DNA of 64,000 nt from the NCBI GenBank assembly GCA_963978895.1, contig OZ022238.1, positions 26,690,617-26,754,616 on the forward strand, in the 5' to 3' direction. Below the pieces are notes generated by a model. That model was not told where the DNA came from, did not search any database, and was given only the letters and a program-made list of their open reading frames with translations. The stretch's first letter is position 1. Each line of letters opens with the position of its first letter. The stretch is from Erpobdella octoculata. Taxonomy: Eukaryota; Annelida; Clitellata; Hirudinida; Erpobdellidae. The translations under genes were made by a program, and so were the position numbers. Below are positions 49,431-64,000 of this stretch, one piece after another.

Positions 49431-50320
49431 AATCGTGCCCATTCGTTTTTCAGCATTTGGTTTTTAATAACAGCATTCCATAACAAATAATTTTTTTTTA
49501 TAATAATACATAGTTTTAGTGCTACAATTTGTCTGTTGCTAACATTCTAAAAATTTTGTTTAATTATATATTTAATTGAAAAATTATTGTATTTGTTAAT
49601 GTTGAATAACAAATTTTAATTACTCAAGTAAAACCTATTTAATAAAACATTTAACGTAACCAACCAGCTCATAGCGTCCTTTTTAGAGACATTTTTTTCA
49701 AATTTGAATAAAAAAATAATTTCTGCATTTTTTTAATTTAAATATGTTTAAAATTAGTGGATTTTTGCTGGCATATTTTTTTGTTTTTTAATGTGATTTT
49801 GTAAAAGATATTTTGATGAAAGTTGTCGTTGTGTAAGATTTACATTTTGTTTTCATAACTTTTACAATGTTTTTAAATTTTTATTTCTATTAATGTTGTT
49901 TATATGTTACGTCAAATAAAATTCATAAAAATTATGAAAATATTTTGAGTTACGCATTGGAAGGTGAAATATATTGTATACAATAAACACACACAAGGAT
50001 TTTAAATTTCTTAATTTTTTGGATTTTATTTCACGTCTCTATTCTGTGTCCTTGACTTATAAAAAAATGGATTTAACCATCAAAGAAATTGATTTAATAT
50101 TCCTTCCTTAATTCTACTCATCCCAAATATCTCCGTTACCACCGTAATTTTTGGTAAAGAGATTAATTATAGAAAAGAGCGATGCGGATCGAACCATATT
50201 TTGAGAGTTCAGTTTGGTTTGGTGGTTGTCGCAGTTCTGGTTCAGTTTGGTTTTTTATTTATTTGTTGGGCTTAACACAGTTGAAAAATCTTATCAGAAC
50301 AGAACACAGAAACAAAAAAC
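49431..50320. other. No gene recognised
   Basis: AT-rich, short frames only. Confidence 0.5.
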
Positions 50321-50321
50321 C

Positions 50322-50322
<1 letters not shown>

Positions 50323-50370
<48 letters not shown>

Positions 50371-50484
50371 CGGTGATGATGGTGATGGTGATGTTGATGG
50401 TGATGGTGATGGTGATGGTGGTGGTGGTGGTGGTGGTGGTGGTGGTGGTGGTGACGGTGACGATGACGATGACGATGATGACGT

Positions 50485-50517
<33 letters not shown>
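50323..50517. repeat. (GAT/GGT/GAC)n trinucleotide microsatellite
   Basis: Blocks of GAT, then GGT, then GAC units. Overlapping Met/Val/His frames are artefacts. Confidence 0.96.
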
Positions 50518-50640
50518 AAAATAGAATTAAACATATTAGAATTATGATAGTAGTTATGATTGTTGTTGATTGTGACAATGATTATGATTTAAAAAAATTT
50601 AAATTGAGTATAAGAATTTGTTTTAAACTTTCCATTAGAT

Positions 50641-51165
50641 AAATAAATATCTTTATAAAAACCGTTTTTATTTTTTAAATAACAAAATGATGATTGACAT
50701 CTGATAAATGTTTTGTGAAAAATGTAATAAATTTATTAAAACATATCTCTCTACTATTTACTTAATAAAGATTTCCTTTATCGATTGTGTTATTATTACA
50801 AATTTAATATATTGTTTTAGCTAATTAATAATTAAATATTTAAAATTGTTCACTTTACTATTTCTACATGTTACTCAATTGTAATTCATCAAACATAATT
50901 TTTTAATGTTCAGCAGATGATAAAGCATTTAGCGTAAAATAACAAACATTATTTCTTTTAATTTGGTTCATTTATTTATTTTATTAATTTTGATATGAAA
51001 TTTTTCTGTAATCATTGATTCACAGTCATAACAACAAAAATGTAGAATCTCACTGAAACATTAGAGGATCAAGTTGCAGTTTCAGAAGAAAAACAGATAA
51101 GTTAATTAAAAAAAAACTATTATGGATTTTTATTTCTAACAACTTATTATGAATTATATTTTTAC
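50641..51165. other. No gene recognised
   Basis: AT-rich intergenic sequence. Confidence 0.5.
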
Positions 51166-51226
51166 ATAAATAGTTATGGAGTATATTCAAGATAAATTGT
51201 TATGGAGTATATTGGTAGATAAATTG

Positions 51227-51891
51227 CAGTGATGGGCACTTTAACTACTGTAGTTGTAACTACTGTAGTTATAACTACATTTATAATAGTTACATGGTAG
51301 TTATAACTACTTTTGTAGTTAAAAGCCAATTCTACTCTTCCAAGCATGGCTGGTGTGATTTTGACACCTCGAAGGTGCAAAATGAGTGACACTTTATTTG
51401 ACCGTATGGTTTTTCTGAAAAACCGTTCCAGTTTTAACAAATTTTGAACTTTGTCATTCAACCTTTATGTATCAATAAACACTTTGTTTTTCTAAAATTT
51501 GCTTAAAAATACTTTGTTTGTATTATATTTGCTTAAAAATACTTTTTTTTATTATATTTGTTTAAAAATACTTTGTTTTTATTATATTTGCTTAAAAATA
51601 CTTTGTTTTTATTATATTTAGTTAACAATCATTATTATTCTTTAAAAAAAAATTATTAAATGCAAATTTATTTGTTGTTGTTGTGTTTTTATATCTTACA
51701 GTACATGTTTTATAAATATACGAGTAGTTAAAAATTAGTTGGAAAGTAGTTAACTACTTTAGTAGTAGTTAACAAACTAGTTATAACTACCTCTCTTCTA
51801 AAGTAGTTAACATGTAGTTATAATTACTTCTGTCATGAGGTAGTTGGCATGCAGTTGTAACTACAATTGAAGTAGTTGGTGCCCATCACTG
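51227..51891. mobile_element. hAT MITE with perfect 8-bp TSD
   Basis: Ends CAGTGATGGGCAC and GTGCCCATCACTG, sub-terminal GTAGTTATAACTAC repeats, and flanking ATAAATTG at 51,219-51,226 and 51,892-51,899. 665 bp. The interior retains a C-terminal transposase scrap: the + strand at about 51,366-51,449 reads RRCKMSDTLFDRMVFLKN, like the hAT dimerisation end. Confidence 0.93.
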
Positions 51892-52574
51892 ATAAATTGT
51901 TAAGGAGTATATTGCAAGATAAATTGTCATAAATGAAAGATCAAACAAATGTTTTCAAATTATATCGCCAGATAAATTGTTTTGGAATATATCTATTTAT
52001 ATAATTTTTTAGCTTAATCGGTCTGTAACTCAATATACGTTTGATAGAACAGCCCCAATTTTAGTGGCGTTTGGCAGACTTAGTTTTTACGTTGATTTCA
52101 AAAATAAAAAGATTTTTCAGATTCAAGTATTTTTTTTAATTCTTTTATACTTGTCATCCGACAAGCTGTTATGCTAGTTGCCAGATGAATTATGTAATAA
52201 ATTACCAAATAAATTAAAAATGTAATTGCTAGACCAAATATTTTAGACTAAATTTCCATATAAAACGTATTAAATTGTTATTTTTTTGTCTGATACTAAA
52301 AACGCTAAAATTACATATGAGCTTAAACATTTTAAAATAATTTTTCACAGAGCAGCGCAAGGTTTTGATATTTTTTTTATCTTTTTTTCATCACCTTTGT
52401 TTTTATTTTCATCAAGTCATTATTTACTTAAACTCATTTGTCATTCTACTTTCACTTCCTGAGAAAGAAAGAACAAAAACACATCGCTTCTCCACCATCG
52501 AATCCCATTGTACGCATCTTCTTAAGCAAAGAACTGAAAGCTGCACTAACTGCTTAGTTTCTACAAAACATGAT

Positions 52575-52806
52575 GGTAATTAAGAAGATTTTTTTCTTCT
52601 AAGAATTATAACACGCCTTTTACAAGACAATTCTTGCACAAAGGCAAGAAAGGGTTCTTTGCAAAGGCAGATTTTTATAGGCGCCTACTCCTTTAGCAAT
52701 GCGAGTGAACCCCTTGCTTGAGGGAGTTACGCTGGTGACGCCGGCGAGGCTCGAACTGCCGACCTAACGATCGACAGGCGAACGCTTTACCGCTCTGCCA
52801 CGACCA
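52575..52806 (-). mobile_element. tRNA-derived SINE (minus strand)
   Basis: The - strand head GGTCGTGGCAGAGCGGTAAA has a TGGCAGAGCGG A box, a CGCCTGTCGATCG anticodon-like arm (Asp-GTC resemblance) and a GCAGTTCGAGCC B box. The acceptor stem does not pair fully, so it is not a functional tRNA. It is followed by a SINE body (AACTCCCTCAAGCAAGGGG ...) and an A-rich end near 52,580. Confidence 0.75.
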
Positions 52807-52896
52807 TCTCAAAAAGTGACAAATAAAATAAAGTCAAAATAAAATGAAAAGAAAAGAAGAAGAAGAAAGAAAGAGAAGGACAGGAAGAAAGAGAAG

Positions 52897-52991
<95 letters not shown>

Positions 52992-52996
52992 AAGAA

Positions 52997-53033
<37 letters not shown>

Positions 53034-53047
53034 AAGAAAGAGAGAGG
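52897..53047. repeat. (GA)n microsatellite
   Basis: Pure then interrupted GA units. The Arg-Glu and Leu-Ser frames through it are artefacts. Confidence 0.97.
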
Positions 53048-53254
53048 AAGATAGATGGGTGTCTTGGTCATAATAGCACTGCACCTGTTGAATTTGTCGT
53101 CAATGAAATATTTCTGGTTCGAACTTCTAGTACATTCCATTTACTTGTTCACATTGTTGTGTTTTTCAGTAAACAGAAAAATTATAATTTTTTAGTTGTC
53201 ATTAGAAACGAAGTTTTATTGTAATTTGTTTTTTAATAATTTAATTATTACCTT

Positions 53255-54621
53255 ACTAGCAGTGCCCGTAGCGGCTTCGCTCGCATGAAATTAGAGAATT
53301 TAAATCGTGCATACATAGTAGTGTATTGCACGGATCAATTTTTTAGGTCTCGGCTCGGCCCGTCGACAACTTGGCCCAGCCCGTTTCAAAAACCAAAATT
53401 CCTGACCCGGCACGGCCCATCTAATATGGGCCCGGCCCGTTTTTACAGGCCGAGAAGTTCTATATACTTGATAAAAAACTTCGGCCCGTCCCACCTTGAC
53501 TTCAGGTTTAGCCCGGCCCGTCTGAACACCCTAAAATCACCAAAATGTCTATATACTTGGTTAAAAATCTCGGCCCGTCCCACCTTGATTTAAGGTTTGG
53601 GCAGGGCCGTATGAAGACCCTAAAATAACGGCTTGGACCGTCCGTCCGGTGATAAACTGAACTCATCTACTTTCAACCGGCACAAAACCTCAAAATACTA
53701 TTTTTCACATCTGTAGTACTTACAGTTTTTGAGTAGCAGTTATTTTAAAATCAAATAACCCTTTTTCCACTTCACATTTGAGGTCCTGGAAACCAAATTT
53801 TCAAAAAATGGTGAAACACGTGTACCGTTATTTTTAGAGTAGAAACTAAATACTAATTTTACTTTTGTAGCATTTACGGTTTTTGAGTAGCAGTTACTTT
53901 AAAAACCAAGTAACCCTATTTTCCACCCCATATTTGAATTCCTGGAAACCAAATTTTCAAAAAATGGTAAAACACGTATATCATCATTTTTGGAGTAGAA
54001 ACCAAATACTAATTTTTACTCCTGTAGCATCTACAGTTTTAGAAAAGAAACTAAATAATAATTTTTACATCTGTGGTATTTACTGTTTTTGAGTAGCAGT
54101 TACTATAAAAGACAATTAGCCCTATTTTCCACCCCACATTTTAAGTCCTGAAAACCAAATTTTCAAAAAATGCTAAAACACGTATTTCATTATTTTTGGA
54201 GTAAAAACTAAATACTAATTTTTACTCCTGTAGCATTAACAGTTTTTGAGTAGAAGCTACTTTAAAAACCAAATAACCCAATTTTCCAACCCACATTTGA
54301 GGTCCGGAAAACCGAATTTTCAAAAAATGGTAAAACACGTATCTTTTTATTTTTCAAAAAGAATCTATATACCAAATTTCAAAATCTCCTCATTTTTGGT
54401 TTTCGAGATATACATCGTTTTATAAAAAAGTTTGTTTTCCAGTTTTTTCCCCCTCAGGAGCAAAATTTTAAAAAATCCTTTCTTAGCGGATGTTTACGCT
54501 ATAAAAGTAATATAAGTTCCAAATTTCACGTTTCTAGGATGAGGCGTTTGAGCTCGGCGTTGATTATCAGTCAGTCAGTCAGTCAGTCAGTCAGTCAGGA
54601 CATGTTCTTTTATATATATAG
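53255..54621 (+). repeat. 1.4-kb dispersed repeat, copy 2
   Basis: Starts ACTAGCAGTGCCCGTAGCGG and ends with seven CAGT units and TATATATATAG. Internal units of about 156 bp as in copy 1. Joined head-to-tail with copy 3. Confidence 0.88.
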
Positions 54622-55508
54622 ACTAGCAGTGCCCGTAGCGGCTTCGCTCGCATGAAATTAGAGAGTTTGAACCGTGCATCCATAGTAGAGATCAATTTTT
54701 TAGGTCTCGGCTCGGCCCGTCGACAACTTAGCCCAGCCCGTTTTAAAAACCTAAACTCCTGGCCCGGAACAGCCCGTTTGAATTAGGCCCGGCCCATTCT
54801 TACAGGCCTAGAAGTTCTATATACTTGATGAAAAACTTCGGCCCGTCCCACCTTGACTTCAGGTTTGGCCCGGCCCAACTGAAGACCCTAAAATCACTAA
54901 AATATCTATATACTTGGTGAAAAACCTCGGCCCGTCCCACTTTGATTTAAGGTTTGGCCTGGCCCGTGTGAAGACTCTAAAACAACGCCTTGGCCCAACC
55001 GGTGATAAACTGGACTTAGCTACTTTTAACCGGCACAAAACTTCAAAATACTAATTTTTACATTTTTAGCACTTACAGTTTTTGAGTAGCAGTTATTTTG
55101 AAATCAAATAACCCTTATTTCCACCCCACATTTGAGGTCCTGGAAACCAAATTTTTAAAAAATGTTGAAACACTTATATCATTATTTTTTGAGTAAATAC
55201 TAAATACTAATTTTGACATCTGTAGCATTCACAGTTTTTGAGTAGCAATTACTTTAAAAACCAAAGAAACCTTTTTCCGGGTACAGGTCAACTAGTCGCT
55301 GCCCAACTAGTCGCCGCCCAACTAGTCGCTGCCAACTAGTCGCTGGCCAACTAGTCGTCGGGCCAACTAGTCGCCGGGCCTACTAGTCGCCGCCCAACTA
55401 GTCGCCGGGCCAACTAGTCGCCGCCCAACTAGTCGCCGCCCAACTAGTCGTCGAGCCAACTAGTCGCTGTCCAACTAGTCGCTGTCCAACTAGTCGCCGC
55501 CAAATATT

Positions 55509-55900
<392 letters not shown>

Positions 55901-56204
55901 TATAAAATGTAAAGTAATGTAATTAAGCTAAACAAATGAACATTAGTAAGCAAATTTAAAAAATGGGGAGATATGAGAAAAGTAAGAGATGCGAAAAACT
56001 AAACGGCCAGCAAATTGAAGGCTTTAGAAAAAGGATGATGGGGTATGTAGGTCAGGGAGACAATTATCTTACATTAATGTATTTATTTAACGATAAGAAA
56101 CCAACAACGCTGTCTAATTTGCTGACTATATGTCAATCAAATAACTGAGGCCTGTTGGTCAACAATTTAGGAGTGGAGCTTAAGTATAAACTAATACTTA
56201 AGCT

Positions 56205-56432
56205 CCACCCCTTTTATTTCAAATACACTCGATTTAAAAATACGAAAAATGTTCAAATTAAGTTTTTTTTAATTGAATCATGTATTGTCATCCAATATAA
56301 AGCTATGCTGAAAGTGTCAGCTTCCTAGCTAGTCAAAAAGCTGGTTAAAGTTTAATTGACAGAGAAAGCCACAAACACTCATACACACACAAACAGAGAT
56401 TGTAACCTAAATAAAAGTTTGTAATAAAGGGA
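56205..56432 (-). repeat. Dispersed 250-bp repeat, copy 4 (inverted, inside the foldback element)
   Basis: TTTCAAATACACTCGATTTA to GATTGTAACCTAAATAAAAG, as at 26.8 kb. Confidence 0.8.
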
Positions 56433-56939
56433 AAGATGTTGCCGGTCTTTGTTATTTCAAAATAAATAATTTGTATTTTAATATGGGGATTAAATTTTCT
56501 GAATATATAAAGATCAGTGCTGCAAACTACTAATAATATTCAATATAAAATTACTAGTTGGCATCTCGTAATCACAAACTGTCGGCCAAGCTCATGACCA
56601 TTATATATCTCTTTTTATAAACTGCTGTAGTTGGCAAGACTTAATCACCAACTGCCAGCCAAGCATATGACCATTAAGAAAGGAATAGTATATCAGTATA
56701 GAATAGAGACGCTACGGTTGGCTGGTCTTATTTTATAAACCGCTGGTTGTCAAGTTATTTAGTTGTCGAGTATATGACCATTACGAAAGGAGTAGTAGAT
56801 AAGTGGAGACTTGATTTGTTATAGTTGGCTGACCTCATTTTATAAACTGCAAGTTGGCAAGAAAAACCATCAACTGTCTGCCTAGCATATGACCATATTA
56901 AAGAAGAAATGAGTATTTCTTATTCTAATTTCATTTTAA

Positions 56940-57135
56940 ATTTAAAATAATTCTTCTCATTCTAATTCCATTTTATTTTAAGAAATAATTCCTACTTCTC
57001 ATTCTAATTCCATTTTTTTCAAATAAAGAATTTTTAATTCTAATTCTAATTCTATTTTGGATTGAAAAATAATTTCTACTTCTAATTCTTATTTCATTTT
57101 TATCACGTGATTTCCTTCCTATTTCTAATTCCATT
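56940..57135. repeat. TTCTAATTCTAATTC degenerate repeat
   Basis: Irregular TTCTAATTC hexamer-type repeat. The - strand Arg/Ile/Asn frame through it is an artefact. Confidence 0.75.
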
Positions 57136-58405
57136 CCAAAAAAAGAAAGAGATTTTTTACTTCTTAGTCTTAACATTAAATATTCAAACGCGGCGTTTGT
57201 TGGCAAGTGGTGAATAGCTGTGTTGGCGACTAGCTTAGCGGCGACTAGTTGGACAGCGACTAGTTGGACAGCGACTAGTTGGCTCGACGACTAGTTGGGC
57301 GGCGACTAGTTGGGCGGCGACTAGTTGACCCGGCGACTAGTTGGGCGGAGACTAGTTGGCCCGGCGACTAGTTGGGCGGCGACTAGTTGGGCTAGCGACA
57401 AGTTGGGCGGTGACTAGTTGGGCGGCGACTAGTTGGCAGCGACTAGTTGGCCTGCTCCGCCTTTTTCCACCCCACATTTGAGATCATGAAAACCAAAATT
57501 TCATATATCCTTATTTTTAGAGTAGAAACTAAATACTAATTTTTACTTTTGTAGCATTTACAGTTTTTGAGTAGCAGTTACTTTAAACACCAAGTAACCC
57601 AATTTTCCACCCCACATTTGAGGTCCTGAAAACCAAATTTTCAAAAAATGTTGAAACACGTATATCATTATTTTTAGAGTAGAAACTAAATACTAATTTT
57701 TACTTTTGTAGCATTTACAGTTTTTGAGTATCAGTTACTTTAAAAACCAAGTAATCCTATTGTCCAGCCCAAATTTAAGGTCCTGGAAACCAAATTTATA
57801 AAAAAATGGTGAAACACGTATATCTTTATTTTTAGAATAGAAACTAAATACTAATTTTTAAATCTGTGGTATTTACAGTTTTTGAGTAGCAGTTACTTTA
57901 AAAAACAAATAACCCTATTTTCCACCCCACATTTGAAGTCCTGGAAATCAAATTTTCAAAAAATGCTAAAACACGTATTTCATTATTTTTGGAGTAGAAA
58001 CTAAATACTAATTTTTACTCCTGTAGCATTAACAGTTTTTGAGTAGAAGCTACTTTAAAAACCAAATAACGCAATTTTCAAACCCACATTTGAGGTCCGG
58101 AAAACCGAATTTTCAAAAAATGGTGAAACACGTATCTTTTTATTTTTCAAAAAGAATCTATATACCAAATTTCAAAATCTCCTCATTTTTGGTTTTCGAG
58201 ATATACATTGTTTTAGTAAAAAGTTTGTTTTCCAGTTTTTTCCCCTCAGGAGCAAAATTTTCAAAAATCCTTTCTTAGCCGATGTTTACGCTATAAAAGT
58301 AATATAAGTTCCAAATTTCACGTTCCTAGGATGAGGCGTTTGAGCTCGGCGTTGATTATCAGTCAGTCATCTGTCAGTCAGGACATGTTCTTTTATATAT
58401 ATAGA

Positions 58406-59040
58406 TAACTATTTTTACTACAATTTCAAACGGTTCAAATAAATATTATATTATAATTAAAAATGGTTAAATTAAATATTATACTTTAATTCAAATGGTA
58501 CATTTTAAGATTATACTATAATTTGAGGTGGTTCACCTGAATATTTGTAGCTCTGCTAAATGTATGAGTTTTACCCATAAGAAATTAAACTTGCTTTCGG
58601 AGGCAACCACATTCTAAAATTTTAAAAGTGAATTTAAAATAAATCTGCAGTTTAAATGTAACCTCCGCTGGGCAAACTTTGTGACCAACACTGGTGTAAC
58701 TTGACTTTATCTTATCACATTTTTTATATTTATTTCTTAGTTTCACTTTTTTATAATAACAACAAGATTGCCTGGAGAAAGAAGCGATAACAAAATATAA
58801 AGGCTACGGATACTATCAGGAAAAATATTATGAAATAAAGAGGAAACCAGGGGAGAGAGAGAAATAGAGAAAAAGAAAGAGACAGAGACAGAAAGAGAGA
58901 GAGAGAGAGGAGAGACAGAGAAAGAGAACGGGGAACATCACGAAGGTCATGAGGAATTCACAAATATAGGAATGATCTCGGTGTTCGTAATATCCGTTTC
59001 ATACGAGTCCTCTTCGTGTAGTTAAATGGTTTCGTGCTAA
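58406..59040. other. No gene recognised; GA-rich patch
   Basis: AT-rich, with a GAGAGA/GAAAGA purine patch at about 58,850-58,935. Confidence 0.5.
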
Positions 59041-59350
59041 ATTGATTTAATTAAATTAATTATCTATTTAATTAATTATCTATTTAATTAATTATCTATT
59101 TAATTAATTATCTATTTAATTAACTATCTATTTAATTAATTATCTATTTAATTAATTATCTATTTAATTAATTATCTATTTAATTAATTATCTATTTAAT
59201 TAATTATCTATTTAATTAATTATCTATTTAATTAATTATCTATTTAATTAATTATCTATTTAATTAATTATCTATTTAATAAATTATCTATTTAATTAAC
59301 TATCTATTTAATTAACTATCTATTTAATTAATTATCTATTTAATTAATTA
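59041..59350. repeat. 16-bp ATCTATTTAATTAATT minisatellite
   Basis: About 19 nearly perfect copies, running directly into TTCG/TTCA repeats. Confidence 0.96.
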
Positions 59351-59935
59351 TTCATTCATTCGTTCGTTCGTTCGTTCGTTCGTTCGTTTGTTCGTTCGTT
59401 CGTTCGTTCGTTCGTTCGTTCTTTCATTCATTCATTCATTCATTCATTCATTCATTCATTCATTCATTCATTCATTCATTCATTCATTCATTCATTCATT
59501 CATTCATTCATTCATTCATTCATTCATTCATTCATTCATTCATTCATTCATTCATTCATTCATTCATTCATTCATTCATTCATTCATTCATTCATTCATT
59601 CATTCATTCATTCATTCATTCATTCATTCATTCATTCATTCATTCATTCATTCATTCATTCATTCATTCATTCATTCATTCATTCATTCATTCATTCATT
59701 CATTCATTCATTCATTCATTCATTCATTCATTCATTCATTCATTCATTCATTCATTCATTCATTCATTCATTCATTCATTCATTCATTCATTCATTCATT
59801 CATTCATTCATTCATTCATTCATTCATTCATTCATTCATTCATTCATTCATTCATTCATTCATTCATTCATTCATTCATTCATTCATTCATTCATTCATT
59901 CATTTATTTAATTATCTATTTATTTATTTATTTAT
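59351..59935. repeat. (TTCG)n-(TTCA)n-(TTTA)n compound microsatellite
   Basis: About 16 TTCG-type units, then about 120 uninterrupted TTCA units, then TTTA. The Ser-Phe-Ile-His repeat frame is not a gene. Confidence 0.98.
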
Positions 59936-60169
59936 TATATGAAATATTTCTTTTCATCGCATGATTGATGAAATTGTGTTCAAATGACAATTCAACGGGT
60001 TTTTTTCTAGTATTAGATTTAAACATTCCAAAACTGCATAAATTATTCATTAAACAAAAATATTCAAAGAATTATTTTTTATACCATTGATATCAACATG
60101 TATTGCACGCAAACATTTTCACAATAAACATTTATTGATTTTTTTCTTCTAGCAGTGTCTTTTCATTCA

Positions 60170-60395
60170 AAATAGCTATCAGTATCACCAATGTCATCGT
60201 CATCAACAACATCCTTATCCTCACCACAATCATCATCACAACCTCATCGTCGTCACCACTAACAGCAGAATCGACCATCTACAGCAATCATTAACATTCC
60301 ATCACGGAACAACAACTGTCAGTTACATTTTTGTTTGTCACTCTTACGATCACCATCATCATCATCACCATCATTATTATTATCATCATCTTCAC

Positions 60396-60427
<32 letters not shown>

Positions 60428-60457
60428 CCACCAACACCCTTGTCGTCGTCGTCATCG

Positions 60458-60508
<51 letters not shown>

Positions 60509-60880
60509 CCATCATCATCACACCCTTAAATTCATGAACACATTCTTATTACAGACATGCACTTACATCAGGGTCATCCGTGTCGTCGATCGTGTCATTG
60601 TGTTATCGTTAACGCTAATGTCTCAGTGTTAACATCAACATCATTTTTACTGTAATAACCACAACCTGCTTAGAATAAATACCACGACTATCAGTTGCAT
60701 CATGACCATCACAATCGTCATGGTCATCATCATCATCATCACCACTACCACCACCATCCCCACCATCACTATCACCATCATGTCATCATCATTATCATCA
60801 TCCCCATCATCACCACTATCATCATCATCATCATCATCATCATTATCATCATCATCATCATCGCCGCCGCCGTCGGCATC
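60170..60880. repeat. (ATC)n-rich microsatellite region
   Basis: Long ATC/ACC/GTC runs at 60,345-60,525 and 60,710-60,865, separated by unique sequence. Frames through it are homopolymeric. Confidence 0.95.
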
Positions 60881-61921
60881 ATTATAATAATCGACGATGA
60901 AATACATTAGAAGCCTTAAAAGTCCTCATTTGTTGCGGTTTAAAAAGAAGTTCCTTCTCTTTCTTTAATGATCATCACTGCTATCATCATCATCATCAGC
61001 AGCAGCAGCACTCAAGAGAGCATTATTGTCACGTGCACGTTTGTTCCTGTTTGTTCACGCTCACACATGCACCAATCCACCCGTCATTTGTAGCGAGGTG
61101 GCTCGTTTTGTATTGATGTGAGTTGTGTGTGCGTGAGTGCTCGTGTCCGTGACTGTGTTGTTGCTATGCGCCAGTGCAAGTAGCATGACTGTCACTAGCG
61201 TTGACGGGTGAATAAGTGCATGTAGGTGACGTCACAGGGAGGTAATTAGGTCTACCCTCATTGTTGGATGATTAAGCATGTGAAGGTGAAGGATGATGAA
61301 ATGTAAGGAACTTGAAGATGGAAAATGTTGGAGTTAAAATCATAATTTTTTTTAGATAGAATCATAAATTTTAGTCTTTAAGATATTAAATTATGGTTTG
61401 ACCTTTGACTTAATCGAAGACGACATTTTAATCTTTTTTTTTTAGTTTCGGAACGATGCACACAATTAAACGTGCACAGAAACAAAGCAAGGAAAACTAA
61501 AATAAAAAGCAGATTTCGCGCTTGACTGCACATGGAAATAACCACTAGCAATAGTGCATTATTTTTCTTATTTTCATTATTGTTGTTGTTATTATTAAAC
61601 GGCATTGCTACGTAACGCTTGTTCAATTTCTGCAACAGAACTCTGCAGCACCAACTTACCTACCTTGATGATTCGCCGTGGTCTAACATATCAAGGTAGG
61701 TCCGTTTGAAACAATCAAGTTGTGATGATACATTTATTAAAATAAAAACCTTTTCAACTAATTTTTGCCAATTAAATCATAAATAAAATAGAAATCTGAA
61801 AGAAACAGTAAATAATTAATATCAAATGACCAATGCATTTAAAAAATAAATACACACAGACACAAACTCGAACACACTTAGACAAAAGCGTGCAAACATC
61901 CATATACATACACACACACGC

Positions 61922-63730
<1,809 letters not shown>

Positions 63731-63739
63731 AAAGGTATG

Positions 63740-64000
63740 TTAGCAAAAAATGGAAGGGTAGTTGAAGGGTTGGTTATATAATGTAGAAAAAGTGAAACTT
63801 AATTCTTGTGATAAAATTGAAAAATTAGGAGTTACATTTCAGAGCTCACTAACATTTGTAGATCAAATTTATGAAATAACTGATACAAGTTTTTCACGGC
63901 TGGGTTTAATTTATCAAATTTTAAAAAATTGAAAAAAGATTCTTTTATATTAATTTATAAAAATTTAGTTAAATTCAAATTGGAGTATGCAGTTAGTGTG
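63740..64000 (+). mobile_element. LINE fragment, reverse transcriptase C-terminus, cut by window edge
   Basis: CDKIEKLGVTFQSSLTFVDQ, then IYEITDTSFSRLGLIYQIL, and after a frameshift near 63,930 YKNLVKFKLEYAVSV, the typical LGVxFxxxLxFxxH...RLGLI...LxRPxLEYAxxVW region of CR1/jockey-type LINEs. It continues beyond the window. Confidence 0.75.

Noticed and set aside
52738..52806. Functional tRNA gene on the minus strand
   Set aside because: A and B boxes are present, but the acceptor stem does not pair well and a SINE body follows.
52787..53224. Arg-Glu and Leu-Ser repeat proteins
   Set aside because: Frames across a GA microsatellite adjoining a SINE.
59388..59942. 184-codon frame of Ser-Phe-Ile-His repeats
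   Set aside because: Generated by the TTCA tetranucleotide repeat; 4-bp periodicity read in triplets.
60290..60910. Asp-, Ser-, Ile- and Met-rich frames
   Set aside because: Products of ATC/GAT trinucleotide repeats on both strands.

Overview
The window is invertebrate animal nuclear DNA. It is very AT-rich, has GT-AG introns, and is crowded with transposable elements and microsatellites. I cannot name the species. The channel protein is strikingly close to vertebrate Cav2 in its membrane segments, and short TTAGGG-like tracts occur. Both fit many marine invertebrates, but neither is diagnostic. The one convincing host gene is a voltage-gated calcium channel alpha-1 subunit of the Cav2 (N/P/Q, cacophony/unc-2) class on the + strand. 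I traced 34 coding exons from 4321 to 35655 (5,657 coding bases, about 1,885 residues). All 33 splice junctions are GT-AG and keep phase. The 5' part (domain I, the I-II linker and segment IIS1) is not in the window. The protein ends in the Cav2 hallmark -HWC.  Layout: 1-4320 holds dispersed repeats, a 180-bp ATT microsatellite, a hAT-type MITE with perfect 8-bp target-site duplications (TSDs) and, on the - strand near 437-580, a possible terminal exon of another gene. 4321-35655 is the channel gene. Its introns carry a decayed ZBED-like hAT transposon and a decayed APE-type LINE (about 6.0-10.3 kb), a telomere-repeat-flanked inverted repeat (10.3-11.0 kb), several LINE fragments (15.7-16.6, 19.4-19.6, 22.0-23.7 kb), a foldback element (17.5-18.6 kb), a 53-copy 23-bp minisatellite (28.0-29.2 kb), and a hAT element with intact TSDs and a nested repeat (31.5-34.2 kb). 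35656-36190 is the 3'UTR with two AATAAA signals.  36.2-64 kb has no convincing intact host gene and is a transposon landscape. It includes a TIR element at 37.9-38.9 kb, a 2.1-kb hAT-type element packed with degenerate GGGCCCACTTAAGTG motifs (39,477-41,599), and a nearly complete Ty3/gypsy LTR retrotransposon with matching 5-bp TSDs and an integrase-core deletion (41,775-46,384). Next come a LIM-homeodomain (Islet-type) coding remnant on the - strand (46,666-47,035 or further), another hAT MITE (51,227-51,891), a tRNA-derived SINE and head-to-tail copies of a 1.4-kb repeat. One of those copies is split by a foldback element whose arms are mirror-image 14-unit minisatellites, flanked by a 9-bp TSD (55,279-57,459). 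Long simple repeats (59.0-59.9, 60.3-60.9, 61.9 kb) and a LINE fragment running off the right edge finish the window.  The most unusual items are the foldback element with register-matched minisatellite arms, the LIM-homeodomain remnant, the possible alternative C-terminus of the channel produced by intron retention, and tandem arrays that begin within a few bases of three channel splice donors. I did not find a clearly new multi-gene biological system.
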